A stretch of DNA of 64,000 bases from Streptomyces sp. L-9-10 (lineage in GTDB: Bacteria; Actinomycetota; Actinomycetes; Streptomycetales; Streptomycetaceae): NCBI RefSeq assembly GCF_004151105.1, contig NZ_PHRF01000146.1, positions 115,412 to 179,411 of the forward strand, read 5' to 3'. The stretch's first letter is position 1; each line of letters opens with the position of its first letter. Made by a program: the position numbers and the translations under genes. Positions 29,628-37,734 of this stretch are shown here, piece by piece. The notes under the pieces were generated by a model. The model did not search any database and was not told the origin of the DNA. It saw only the letters and a program-made list of their open reading frames with translations.

Positions 29628-29771
29628 TCAGGCAGACCCTGCTTCCGTCTCCGGCAGGGCCTCGCGCAGGCGGCCGAGGAACGCTCGCGCCGCAGGGCTC
29701 GCGGGCAGCACATGGGTCGAATGCGCGACCTTGATCTCCCACCGAACGCCCTCATGGTGATCATGTGTCAT
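29628..29771 (-). pseudogene. Remnant of a LysR-type regulator C-terminus
   Basis: An in-frame stretch of 47 codons contains VRWEIKVAHSTHVLPASPAA followed by RAFLGRLREAL and a stop. This resembles the end of the substrate-binding domain of LysR regulators. No HTH or remaining body exists upstream; the sequence runs straight into the promoter region of the divergent NmrA-like gene. It is most likely a decayed neighbour regulator of that gene. Confidence 0.4.
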
Positions 29772-29784
29772 ATTGCGGACACAT
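29763..29784. promoter_or_regulatory. Palindrome upstream of NmrA-like gene
   Basis: ATGTGTC (29763-29769) and GACACAT (29778-29784) are perfect arms with an 8-bp spacer, 21 bp before the NmrA-like start. It is a candidate operator for a regulator whose gene may now be lost or elsewhere. Confidence 0.45.
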
Positions 29785-29804
29785 CTCACGATGAAAGGCA
29801 TGTC

Positions 29805-30533
29805 ATGAAGTTCGCGGTCATCGGCGGCACCGGGCTGATCGGGTCACAGGTCGTCAGCAATCTCAACGCCGCGGGGCACGAGGCGGTACCGCACTCACAC
29901 TCCACCGGAGTCGACATCATCAGCGGTCAGGGACTGGACGAGGCGGTGGCGGGAGCCGACGTCGTCGTCAACCTGACGAACTCCCCGACCTTCGACGAAG
30001 CCTCCCCGGCCTTCTTCCGGACGTCGATGGACAACCTTCTGGCCGCGGCCCACAAGGGCGGCGTCGGCCACGTCGTCATCCTCTCGATCGTCGGTGCGGA
30101 CCAGGTGCCGGAGCTGGACTACTACCGGGCCAAGGTGCTCCAGGAGGACATCCTCGCGGCCGGGCCGATCCCCTACTCGATCGTCCGGGCGACGCAGTTC
30201 ATGGAGTTCGTGGACGACGTACTCTCCTGGACCGCCGACGGCGACACCGTCCGGTTGCCCGCCACGCCGATCCAGCCGATCGCCTCCAAGGACGTGGCCG
30301 ACGCGGTGGCGGAGGTCGCCGCGGGTGCCCCGCTGAATGGCATGCGCGACGTCGCCGGCCCCGAGGTCTTCGCCCTGGACGAGCTGGGCCGTGTCACTCT
30401 CTCCCACAAGGGCGACGGCCGCACCGTTGTCACCGACCCCACCGCCGGCATGTTCGCCGTCGTCAAGGGCGACGTCCTCACCGACAAGGACGCCCAGCTC
30501 GCCCCCACCCGCTACGCCGACTGGCTCTCCTGA
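29805..30533 (+). CDS. NmrA-like/atypical SDR NAD(P)-binding oxidoreductase
   Basis: 242 aa. The N-terminal dinucleotide motif GGTGLIGSQVV directly follows the start. The central pattern VVNLTNSPTFDEAS, then HVVILSIVGAD and YYRAKVLQEDIL (Tyr and Lys in a YxxxK setting), then SIVRATQFMEF, matches NmrA/NAD(P)H-binding proteins related to quinone reductases and redox sensors. The ATG at 29805 is chosen because AAAGG lies seven bases upstream and the motif begins immediately. It probably senses or reduces an electrophile. Confidence 0.88.
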   Translation: MKFAVIGGTGLIGSQVVSNLNAAGHEAVPHSHSTGVDIISGQGLDEAVAGADVVVNLTNSPTFDEASPAFFRTSMDNLLAAAHKGGVGHVVILSIVGADQVPELDYYRAKVLQEDILAAGPIPYSIVRATQFMEFVDDVLSWTADGDTVRLPATPIQPIASKDVADAVAEVAAGAPLNGMRDVAGPEVFALDELGRVTLSHKGDGRTVVTDPTAGMFAVVKGDVLTDKDAQLAPTRYADWLS

Positions 30534-30617
30534 ACGGCACGTGCCTCCGGCTTCCGGTTCGGCCGGTGAAGAGCACATGCGGCTGGTGCTGTTCTCCGAC
30601 GAGGCACCAACCGCTTC

Positions 30618-31007
30618 TCAAGCCAGCACCAGGCACACCATGAACGGCACGGGGACGAGCAGGCCGGCCGTCAGCCAGACTCCGGTGCGCCGTCCGCGAC
30701 GGCGCGGGAGGACGACGTCGACCAGAAACACCAGTGCCAGCATGAACAGGCCGGTCACCGCCAGGAGAAACATCACGACACCCGCATGATCGAGGGTCGT
30801 GTAGTTGCAGTTGGTGACACCGGGTTTGACGACGTCCTCCACCTGCCGACAGTCCATCGGCAGGTACTCGGTCAGCAGCCACCACAACAGATAGAGCGGC
30901 ACGATCGCGGGCACACCGAGCGCGAGGTTCACCAAGCCGGGTACCCAGAGACCGCCCCTCGCCCGGACCGTGTGCCCGGCATGGTCATCCGTTTCGTACA
31001 CAGCCAT
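30618..31007 (-). CDS. Small integral membrane protein, function unknown
   Basis: 129 aa with three hydrophobic segments: VPGLVNLALGVPAIVPLYLL, VVMFLLAVTGLFMLALVFLV and VWLTAGLLVPVPFMVCLVLA. A soluble loop with two Cys (DCRQVEDVVKPGVTNC) lies between the first two, a possible extracytoplasmic disulphide. A basic stretch RRRGRR before the last segment fits the positive-inside rule. The family is not recognised. The start at MAVYETDD (31007) is the most plausible; longer starts exist. It lies between the NmrA-like gene (convergent) and the DHFR-like gene (same strand). Confidence 0.7.
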   Translation of the reverse strand: MAVYETDDHAGHTVRARGGLWVPGLVNLALGVPAIVPLYLLWWLLTEYLPMDCRQVEDVVKPGVTNCNYTTLDHAGVVMFLLAVTGLFMLALVFLVDVVLPRRRGRRTGVWLTAGLLVPVPFMVCLVLA

Positions 31008-31104
31008 CGTCGCCCTACCCTGCTCGTGCCTCGCCGGTTCACGGCGTAGACGGTCCATTCCTGTCTCCTGGTTCCGCGACGTGGCCGGCGGACGGCTTAC
31101 CGAC

Positions 31105-31143
31105 GGACGACGTGCCGGCGGACGACGTGTCAGCGGACGACGT
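31105..31143. repeat. 15-bp-period short tandem repeat at gene end
   Basis: GGACGACGT occurs at 31105, 31120 and 31135, an exact 15-bp period. The repeat spans the stop codon of the DHFR-like gene and the sequence beyond it. It is probably a slippage product with no array-like function. Confidence 0.5.
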
Positions 31144-31702
31144 CGAAGACGTTCTTCTGCAGGCCGTTGGCGTACGCCTCGTACTCCACCAGCTTCAGGT
31201 TCTGGGTGTCCTTGTCCGTGGTGCTGAACAGGCGCTTGCCCGCGCCGAGGAGCAGCGGGAAGACGAGCAGGTGGTAGCGGTCGATCAGGCCCGCGTCGGA
31301 CAGGGCGTGGTTGAGGGAGGCGCTGCCGTGCACGATGATCGGGCCTCCCTCGGTCTCCTTCAGGGCGGCGACCTCGTCGAGCGAGCGCAGGATCGTGGTC
31401 TCGCCCCAGTTCGGGACCAGGTCGTCGTCGGTGAGGGTGGTGGAGACGACGTACTTCGGCATCGTCTTGTAGTCGGCGAATTCCGCCATGTCCGGCCACA
31501 CCGGGCTGAACGCCTCGTAGCTGACCCGGCCCAGCAGGAGCGCGGTGGACTCCTCCTGCTCCCGCCCCTTGATTTCGAAGGCCTCGGGGACGAACTCGAC
31601 GTTCTTGAAGGTCCATCCGGAGTTGCGGTAGCCCGGTTCGCCACCAGGGGCCTCCACGACGCCGTCGAGTGAGATGAAGGCGGTGCTGATCAGGGTGCGC
31701 AT
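31130..31702 (-). CDS. Dihydrofolate reductase family protein (RibD C-terminal-like)
   Basis: 190 aa. The start MRTLISTAFISLDGVVEAPGG, then LLLGRVSYEAFSPVWP, VVSTTLT, IIVHGSASLNHAL and FPLLLGAGKRLF are the hallmarks of the small YwjB/RibD-C reductases that bind NADPH. True DHFR or riboflavin function is unlikely; members are generally uncharacterised reductases. It has full family length. The 185-bp gap to the AHSA1-type gene shows no feature, and regulation is unclear. Confidence 0.9.
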   Translation of the reverse strand: MRTLISTAFISLDGVVEAPGGEPGYRNSGWTFKNVEFVPEAFEIKGREQEESTALLLGRVSYEAFSPVWPDMAEFADYKTMPKYVVSTTLTDDDLVPNWGETTILRSLDEVAALKETEGGPIIVHGSASLNHALSDAGLIDRYHLLVFPLLLGAGKRLFSTTDKDTQNLKLVEYEAYANGLQKNVFDVVR

Positions 31703-31887
31703 GAGATTTCCTTGGTGTCGTGTGTGCGATTGCCCGCTGCCGCTTCGGCCATGTCGGAGGCGGCAGGGACCTGACGATGCTGCATCCCGGAGAACCTGTG
31801 AGGCAGGTCTTCCGGTGGTATCGGGAACTGGTGCGGATCCCGCGGACGGGCGGCCCGGCCCGTACGGAGGGCGTCAGCCTGCTGAGG

Positions 31888-32625
31888 TCAGCCGAGGAGT
31901 CCGGTCAGCCACTGCTGCCAGGCGGCCTCGGCCTGCTCCGTGTCCGGCCCGAACAGGTGGTGGAACATCAGCGCCACGCCGGAGCCGTGATGGAAGGTGT
32001 AGAGCCCGTCGCTGGTGCGGACCTCCACGCGCTCGTCGTCGGACCAGACCACTTCGCCGTCCAGCGGCGGCAGGCCGGCCGGCTCGGCATGCGCCCGCGC
32101 TCCCACGATGACAGGCTCCGGCAGCGACAGTCCACGGATGAGTGCCGCTCTGATCTCCCGCTCCGGCCGCCCGCCTGTGGGCGCGACGACGAAGACGGGA
32201 ACGCCGACGCGTCCGGGAAAGTGCGTCAGGTACTCGCGGAGTGTGTGGAGGTGGAAGGGCCAGCCACGGCGCAGGGCATCGTACTCGTCCTGCCAGTCGT
32301 CACCGAGCAGGCCGCTGTGGACGACGCGGAGGACGGTGCCGGCGCCGTCCCGCCCCTCGATCAGGTACTCGAAGGCCATGAACCGGCCGTCCTCGGCGGC
32401 GGGCGTGCGGGTGGCGAAGCGTTCGCCGGGCTCGTAGGCGGTGATCACCGCCTCCTCCCGGTGGCCTCCGGTGCTCATGGCGGCGATGCCGCCCTCATGC
32501 GATTCCACCTCGTTGCGGCCCATGAACCAGGAGTCGATCCCCGGACCTGTCGCGATCGCCTCCCAGACCTGTTCCGGGCTCGCCGGGAGGATCGTCTCCA
32601 GCTCGATCTCGAACGGATGCGTCAT
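31888..32625 (-). CDS. SRPBCC (AHSA1-like) domain protein
   Basis: 245 aa. The N-terminal half has the START-like pattern IELETILPASPEQVWEAIAT, then GERFATRTPA and EYLIEGRDGAGTVLRVVHSG, as in AHSA1/SRPBCC hydrophobic-ligand folds. The C-terminal extension (GEVVWSDDERVEV, LMFHHLFGPD) is typical of actinobacterial members. Its ATG overlaps the stop of the upstream ArsR-like gene as ATGA, so the two are co-translated. ArsR+AHSA1 pairs are a common small operon type of unknown ligand. Confidence 0.88.
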   Translation of the reverse strand: MTHPFEIELETILPASPEQVWEAIATGPGIDSWFMGRNEVESHEGGIAAMSTGGHREEAVITAYEPGERFATRTPAAEDGRFMAFEYLIEGRDGAGTVLRVVHSGLLGDDWQDEYDALRRGWPFHLHTLREYLTHFPGRVGVPVFVVAPTGGRPEREIRAALIRGLSLPEPVIVGARAHAEPAGLPPLDGEVVWSDDERVEVRTSDGLYTFHHGSGVALMFHHLFGPDTEQAEAAWQQWLTGLLG

Positions 32626-33311
32626 GGTGCGTTTTCCTGTCTTGCCTCGGGTTCGGTCTCGCGTGTTGCCCCGGATGTTCCCCCGGACCGCTGTCGCGGG
32701 CCGGACGCACTCTCCTCAGGGCCGCCGGGCTGTGGTGCGGGGATCTGGTGGAGGCCGGCCACCACTCGGTGATTCCGGCCTCCCGGGGCGGACTCGTCGT
32801 GGTAGCGGCCGACAAGGGCCGCCACCGCCTGGGCCAGTTCGTCGGCGAAGGCCGTCCGGTCGGCCGCGGAGGCGAACCGCACCTCGGCGTCGATACCGAA
32901 GGTGGCGATGCGCCGCTTCGCCCGAGCGGCGCCGGTCAGCAGTGTGCCGACCTCCTGCACCAGCCGGGAACCCAGCGCCAGCAGCCAGCGGGCGGAGAGC
33001 TGGTCGGGAGACCGGGAAGGATCGGGGCTGACGGCCGCCAGGGCGCTGGGAGAGATCACATAGGAAGCGGCGGTGGCGCGGTAGACCCGTTCGGTGATGC
33101 TGCCCTTGCGGCGTTCCTCGGCGAGCTCGACCAGCCCGTGTCGCTCCAGTTCCTTGAGGTGGTAGTTGGCCTTCTGCCTGGGCAGCCCCAGGCGGACGGC
33201 CAGCATGGCGGCCGAGCCGGGCTCGGCCAGGGCGGCGAGGATCCGGGACCGTATCGGATCCAAGGACGCCTCGGCCGCGGCGGGTTCTTCGATCACAGCG
33301 ACATCCAGCAC
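32622..33311 (-). CDS. ArsR-like winged-helix regulator
   Basis: 229 aa from GTG 33311 (VLDVAVIEEP). The winged helix includes SLDPIRSRILAALAEPGSAAMLAVRLGLPRQKANYHLKELERHGLV, then ERVYRATAASYVISP. No metal-binding Cys cluster is seen. The longer frame to 33395 is rejected because it would run through the TTGACA promoter element. It is translationally coupled to the AHSA1-like gene and divergent from the alpha/beta hydrolase gene. Autoregulation through the TGTCAAGACA region is likely. Confidence 0.85.
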   Translation of the reverse strand: MLDVAVIEEPAAAEASLDPIRSRILAALAEPGSAAMLAVRLGLPRQKANYHLKELERHGLVELAEERRKGSITERVYRATAASYVISPSALAAVSPDPSRSPDQLSARWLLALGSRLVQEVGTLLTGAARAKRRIATFGIDAEVRFASAADRTAFADELAQAVAALVGRYHDESAPGGRNHRVVAGLHQIPAPQPGGPEESASGPRQRSGGTSGATRETEPEARQENAP

Positions 33312-33337
33312 CGGTCCAGGATCCGACCGACGAAAGA

Positions 33338-33365
33338 TTTTGTCAAGACAGATTTTCTTGTCGGT
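33338..33365 (-). promoter_or_regulatory. Promoter/operator of the ArsR-AHSA1 operon
   Basis: On the minus strand TTGACA (plus-strand 33341-33346) is a consensus -35 about 30 bp before the GTG, though its -10 is unclear. It overlaps the small palindrome TGTCAAGACA (33341-33350). A second TTGTC block lies at about 33,358. The segment is AT-rich compared with its surroundings. Confidence 0.45.
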
Positions 33366-33407
33366 ACGCCCTGACACTGGAGCTGCCGCCGGCACTGCCG
33401 CCGGCGC

Positions 33408-33432
33408 CGGCCTGGCCGCTCGGGCCAGGCCG
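33408..33432. repeat. Stable hairpin upstream of alpha/beta hydrolase gene
   Basis: CGGCCTGGCC (33408-33417) and GGCCAGGCCG (33423-33432) are perfect 10-bp arms with a 5-nt loop, 150 bp before the hydrolase start. No U-tract follows, so a leader hairpin or operator is as likely as a terminator. Confidence 0.5.
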
Positions 33433-33584
33433 CGAGCGCCCGCCTACCGGTTGCCGATCCCCTGCGCGACTGCCAGCCTGAAACGAAAGCCCCGCGCCTC
33501 GCGGTCATGTGCGCGGAGAGGTGTCAGGCGCTGCTCATCGGCCTACGCAGGGCGTTCCGGACCAGTGAGAAAAGGAACCGCAGC

Positions 33585-34412
33585 ATGCCTTTCATTACCG
33601 CCAAAGACGGAACGGAAATCTTCTACAAAGACTGGGGATCCGGCCGGCCCGTGGTGTTCTCCCACGGCTGGCCACTGACCGCCGACGCGTGGGATCCGCA
33701 ACTGAAACTCATGGCGGACAACGGTTTCCGCGCGATTGCCCATGACCGGCGCGGGGGCGGACGCTCCGGCCAGACCTGGGACGGAAACAACCTCGACACG
33801 TACGCCGACGACCTGGCGTCACTCATCGAGGCCCTCGACCTGCGCGACGCCGTCCTGGTCGGCCATTCGACCGGCGGCGGCGAGGTCACCCGCTACCTCG
33901 GCACATACGGTTCCGGCCGGGTCGCCAAGGCCGTACTGCTCAGTGCGATCCCACCGCTGATGCTGAAAACGGACGCGAACCCCGAAGGACTTCCGATCGA
34001 GGTCTTCGACGAAATCCGAGCCGGCGTCGCCAAGGACCGCTCGCAGTTCTACAAGGACCTCAGCGCCGCTTTCTACGGCGCGAACCGCGACGGATCGACC
34101 GTCACGCAGGGGACTCGTGACGAGTTCTGGCTCTGGGCGATGTCGGTGGGTATCAAGGGCGCCTACGACTGCGTCAAGGCGTTCTCCGAGACCGACCTCA
34201 CCGAAGATCTGAAGAGAATCGATGTACCCACTCTGATCGCGCAGGGCGACGACGACCAGATCGTCCCGATCGTCGCCTCCGGGAACAAGTCGTCCACGTT
34301 GGTCAAGGACGCGACCTTCAAGGTCTATCCCGGAGCCCCCCACGGCCTGTCGATGGTCCCCGTATACGCCGAGCAGTTCAACAAGGACCTGCTCGACTTC
34401 GCGCGGAGCTGA
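33585..34412 (+). CDS. Alpha/beta hydrolase, non-heme chloroperoxidase/esterase type
   Basis: 275 aa. The MPFITAKDGTEIFYKDWG start is the signature of the cofactor-free haloperoxidase/esterase group. Catalytic residues are visible: the nucleophile Ser in VGHSTGGGEV (near residue 97), the acid Asp in QGDDDQIVP and His in GAPHGLS; the oxyanion motif is SHGWPL. AAAGGA precedes the ATG at 33585. Natural activity is probably ester hydrolysis, since halogenation in this family is a perhydrolysis side reaction. It is divergent from the ArsR/AHSA1 operon. Confidence 0.92.
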   Translation: MPFITAKDGTEIFYKDWGSGRPVVFSHGWPLTADAWDPQLKLMADNGFRAIAHDRRGGGRSGQTWDGNNLDTYADDLASLIEALDLRDAVLVGHSTGGGEVTRYLGTYGSGRVAKAVLLSAIPPLMLKTDANPEGLPIEVFDEIRAGVAKDRSQFYKDLSAAFYGANRDGSTVTQGTRDEFWLWAMSVGIKGAYDCVKAFSETDLTEDLKRIDVPTLIAQGDDDQIVPIVASGNKSSTLVKDATFKVYPGAPHGLSMVPVYAEQFNKDLLDFARS

Positions 34413-34444
34413 CTCTCACGTATCTGGACGGGGTGGTTGCCGGC

Positions 34445-35686
34445 TCAGTCCAGAACGGCGAGATGGTCGGCGTCGCCTCCGCGCCACTCGATGAGGAACA
34501 TGGTCGCGTCGTCGCTGGTGGTGCCGCCTCGTTCCTGTTTCAGAGCATGGGAGAGCGCGCGCACCACCGCCCGCACCGCGGTCTGCTCACGGACGACGCG
34601 GTTGGTCCACTCGATGAGCTGTTCCTCCCCGAACTGTTCCCCGCCGGCCTGGTGCTCCTCGATCAGACCGTCGGTGAAACACAGCAGCCGGTCTCCGGGG
34701 CGCAGCACCCGCTCGGTCACTTTCGGCTGCTCACCACCGAAGCCGACCGGCAAGGTCGTCGGGCTCTCCAGCCGGTCCACCACGGCGCCGTCACGGATCA
34801 GCAGCGGCGCCGGGTGGCCGGCGTTGACCCACTGCAGCCGGCCCGTGCCGATGTTCAGGCACATCATCTGCGCGGTGACGAAGTGGTCATGGCCGAACTG
34901 CTCGTTGATGGCCTTGTCCATGAACGCGTACACCTGGGACAGGCCGGTGTTGGCCCGTCGCGTGTGGCGGTAGGCGCCGATGGCCACCGTCGCCATGGTC
35001 GCCGCGTCCAGACCGTGGCCCATCGCGTCGATCATGGCAACATGCAGGATGTCGCCGTTGAGGGCGTAGTCGAAACTGTCGCCGGCCACGTCGTAGGCGG
35101 GCTCCAGGATCCCGGCCACCTCAACCTGCGGAACGGTCATCGACAGCGGAGGCAGCAACGACCACTGGATCTCGGCGGCCACGCTCATCGGGGCCCTGCG
35201 ACGGGCCTGGAAGAACAGATCGGTGTAGGCGTCCTTGGTGACGATCATGTCGGCGACCAGACCGGCGAGTCTGCGCAGCAGCCGCCGGTCGTCGTCATCG
35301 ACGCTGTCCAGGGTGACGGCCATCGCCCCGATCTGGTCACTGCCGTCGAGCAACGGCAGATACATCCGCACCGCGCCCTCCCCCGGCACCTCCACCGTTC
35401 TGCGCCGCAGGAACGCTTCGCCCGCGGGCGAGCCCTCGACCGGCTCCGGGTCACCGACCGTCAGCCCTCGGCCCGGCAGCGGCACCATCAGCATCTGTTC
35501 GTAGTCCTGCAAGAGGATCGACAGATCCCGGCCGCCGACCCTGGCCACTTCTTCCGCGACGAGCGGGGCGATCAACTGCGGCGGCATCTCGTGCGCGCGG
35601 TCCAGCAGCACACCCAGCAACCGCTCGCCGAACCCCTCCGACCGGTCCACCCCGAACGTGCCCGGCCTCTGGACGCCTTCGGTCAT
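34445..35686 (-). CDS. GAF-like/PP2C (SpoIIE) serine phosphatase
   Basis: 413 aa. The N-terminal half (about residues 20-165) looks like a GAF sensor domain. The C-terminal half is an RsbU/SpoIIE phosphatase: GDSFDYALNGDILHVAMIDAMGHG supplies metal-binding Asp residues, followed by VNAGHPAPLLIRDG, LLCFTDGLIE and DDATMFLIEW. Such phosphatases dephosphorylate anti-sigma antagonists in partner switching. The ATG at 35686 is preferred, with GAAGGGA upstream, over 35716. Its cognate switch partners are not adjacent. Confidence 0.88.
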   Translation of the reverse strand: MTEGVQRPGTFGVDRSEGFGERLLGVLLDRAHEMPPQLIAPLVAEEVARVGGRDLSILLQDYEQMLMVPLPGRGLTVGDPEPVEGSPAGEAFLRRRTVEVPGEGAVRMYLPLLDGSDQIGAMAVTLDSVDDDDRRLLRRLAGLVADMIVTKDAYTDLFFQARRRAPMSVAAEIQWSLLPPLSMTVPQVEVAGILEPAYDVAGDSFDYALNGDILHVAMIDAMGHGLDAATMATVAIGAYRHTRRANTGLSQVYAFMDKAINEQFGHDHFVTAQMMCLNIGTGRLQWVNAGHPAPLLIRDGAVVDRLESPTTLPVGFGGEQPKVTERVLRPGDRLLCFTDGLIEEHQAGGEQFGEEQLIEWTNRVVREQTAVRAVVRALSHALKQERGGTTSDDATMFLIEWRGGDADHLAVLD

Positions 35687-36012
35687 CGCTGCCCGCGTCC
35701 CTTCGTACCGCGGCATGTCGTACCGCGGCAGGGGAATTCAGTGGGCGGTCGTGTCCTTGAAACGGTCGCCGGGCGACCCGGCGGGGCACTGGTCCGGTGG
35801 AAGGCGGGGGCCGGGGCGGGCTGGAACGGCGCGAACGCAGTGGTCATACCTGTTCAACGAGCGTCGGCCGACGGGACTGCACCCCCGAACGAGTGACCGA
35901 CGGGCAGCTCACGGGGCGCGCGGGACCGTCGTGCGGTCCGTCCGGTCTTCGGCGGGAGCTCGCCCGAGGCGTTGGAGTCGCGGGAGTCGGACTCGTCGAC
36001 CGGGTCGGGCAC
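35687..36012. other. Intergenic region without recognisable gene
   Basis: About 325 bp between the phosphatase start and the MarR stop, both on the minus strand. It should hold the phosphatase promoter, but I see no clear promoter, terminator or small ORF. Confidence 0.4.
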
Positions 36013-36486
36013 TCAGCTCCACGGCTCTTCGGCGGTGCCTGTTCGGCGGTTGTGGTGGTCCAACAGCCTGGACAGCAGTTCCGTCAACCGCTGTCGCTCC
36101 TCGGGTGACAGCGGGGCCAGCAGCTCGTCCTGGGACTCGTCGAGCCGCTTCTCCAGTCGTCGCAGCTGCCGCTTGCCCGCTGCGGTCAACGAGATGATGT
36201 TGCGCCGCCGATCGACGGGGTCCGGGGTGCGCTCGACCAGTTTGCGATCGGCGAGCTCGTTGATCGTCGCGACCATGTCGCTGACATGGATACCGCTCCC
36301 GCGGCTCAGCGCGGCCTGGCTGGCCGGGCCGAACGCCTCCAGCGTCGCCAGCAGACGGTAGTGGTAGCCGCGGGCGCGGACGGACGAGAACCCGTCGGCC
36401 ACCAGGCGGTGCGCGTGGTGGGCGGTCTGGGTGAGCAGCCAGCTGGGCAGGCCCTCCCACTTCGCGGGCGTCTCCTCGGATGGCAT
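36013..36486 (-). CDS. MarR family regulator
   Basis: 157 aa. It has a winged-helix core with QAALSRGSGIHVSDMVATINELADRKLVERTPDPVDRRRNIISLTAAGKRQL, including the typical DRR wing. It is divergent from the epoxide hydrolase gene, and the 114 bp between them contain several repeats of an ATCGTTG/CAAACGTT element. It is thus probably an autorepressor and epoxide hydrolase regulator released by a small aromatic or electrophilic ligand. The ligand itself is unknown. Confidence 0.9.
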   Translation of the reverse strand: MPSEETPAKWEGLPSWLLTQTAHHAHRLVADGFSSVRARGYHYRLLATLEAFGPASQAALSRGSGIHVSDMVATINELADRKLVERTPDPVDRRRNIISLTAAGKRQLRRLEKRLDESQDELLAPLSPEERQRLTELLSRLLDHHNRRTGTAEEPWS

Positions 36487-36502
36487 GGGGCAAGTCTAAC
36501 TA

Positions 36503-36566
36503 ATCGTTGGACGCATCAACGATTACGGGTATCGTTGGTCGAGCAAACGTTGGTGGCACAAACGTT
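36503..36566. promoter_or_regulatory. MarR operator cluster
   Basis: ATCGTTG (36503-36509) and CAACGAT (36517-36523) form a palindrome with a 7-bp spacer. ATCGTTG recurs at 36531, and CAAACGTT occurs twice at 36544 and 36559. These elements fill the space between the divergent MarR and epoxide hydrolase genes. Confidence 0.65.
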
Positions 36567-36600
36567 TAGGCGACGAATGAAACCCTCCGGAGTTGAGACC

Positions 36601-37683
36601 ATGATCGAACCGTTCCGTATCGACATCCCCCAGGCCGACCTCGACGACCTGAACGACCGGCTCTCCCGTACCCGTTGGCCCAACGAGGTCGGCGACGCCG
36701 GATGGGACTACGGCTTCCCGCTGGCGCGGCTCAAGGAACTGGCCGAGCACTGGCGCACCGGCTACGACTGGCGCGAGCACGAGGCCAGGCTCAACGGGCT
36801 TCCGCACTTCACCACCGAGATCGATGGCCAGAACATCCACTTCGTCCACGTCCGCTCACCGAAACCGGACGCGCTCGCGCTGATCCTCACCCACGGCTGG
36901 CCCGGTTCGTTCCTGGAGTTCCTCGACGTGATCGAGCCACTGTCGCGCGACTTCCACCTGGTGATTCCGTCCATCCCGGGGTACGGCTTCTCCGGTCCGA
37001 CCCACGAGCGCGGCTGGGACATCACCCGGGTCGCGCGGGCCTGGGCCGAGCTGATGCGCCGTCTCGGGTACGGGCGCTACGGCGCGCAGGGCGGCGACTT
37101 CGGCTCGGGCATCTCCACGGCGCTCGGCGCGGTGGCACCCGAGCGGGTCGTCGGGGTACATGTCAACTACCTGCCGACCCGGCCGGTGCCGGACGCCGGC
37201 ATCGAACTGTCCGAAACGGATGAGGCCCGGCTGGACAAGGTCAGACAGCTGATGGCGAATCGTCCGCCGTACCAGGCTCTGCAGGCCAGCACCCCACAGA
37301 CCATCGGCTACGCGCTGACCGACTCGCCGGTCGGCCAACTGGCCTGGATCGCCGAGCGCTTCGCACAGTGGACGGACCCTCGCTCGCAGATCAGTGACGA
37401 GCGTATGCTCACCGACATCTCGCTGTACTGGCTGACCGCCACCGCGGCTTCCTCGGCGCGACTGCACCGCGAGACCCCGCGGCGGATCGAGCCGTGCCCG
37501 GTACCGGTCGGCGTGGCGGTGTTCGCGCACGACATCACGCAGTCGGTGCGACCGCTGGCCGAGCGGCTGTACGACATCAGGCACTGGTCGGAGTTCGAGC
37601 GCGGCGGCCACTTCGCCGCGATGGAGGTGCCGGAGCTGCTCGCCGAGGACGTCCGGGACTTCTTCCTCACCCACCTCACGTAG
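36601..37683 (+). CDS. Epoxide hydrolase
   Basis: 360 aa. The N-terminal EHN domain (FRIDIPQADLDDLNDRLSRTRWP, then GWDYGFPLARLKELAEHW) marks microsomal-type epoxide hydrolases. The alpha/beta core has the oxyanion motif HGWPGSFLEF, the nucleophile Asp in QGGDFGSGIS (near residue 168) and the catalytic His in RGGHFAAMEVPELL. It opens epoxides to diols through an alkyl-enzyme ester. The start at 36601 is preferred to 36577 because GGAG precedes it. It is controlled, by inference, by the divergent MarR. Confidence 0.93.
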   Translation: MIEPFRIDIPQADLDDLNDRLSRTRWPNEVGDAGWDYGFPLARLKELAEHWRTGYDWREHEARLNGLPHFTTEIDGQNIHFVHVRSPKPDALALILTHGWPGSFLEFLDVIEPLSRDFHLVIPSIPGYGFSGPTHERGWDITRVARAWAELMRRLGYGRYGAQGGDFGSGISTALGAVAPERVVGVHVNYLPTRPVPDAGIELSETDEARLDKVRQLMANRPPYQALQASTPQTIGYALTDSPVGQLAWIAERFAQWTDPRSQISDERMLTDISLYWLTATAASSARLHRETPRRIEPCPVPVGVAVFAHDITQSVRPLAERLYDIRHWSEFERGGHFAAMEVPELLAEDVRDFFLTHLT

Positions 37684-37734
37684 GCCCAGCTGTTGTCGGT
37701 CAGGACACGACGGTCCCTTTACGCGAGCCATGGG

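Noticed and set aside
31105..31143. Possible CRISPR-like repeat
   Set aside because: Units are 9 bp with 6-bp spacers, coding-derived and only three in number, far below CRISPR repeat length. No cas genes are near.
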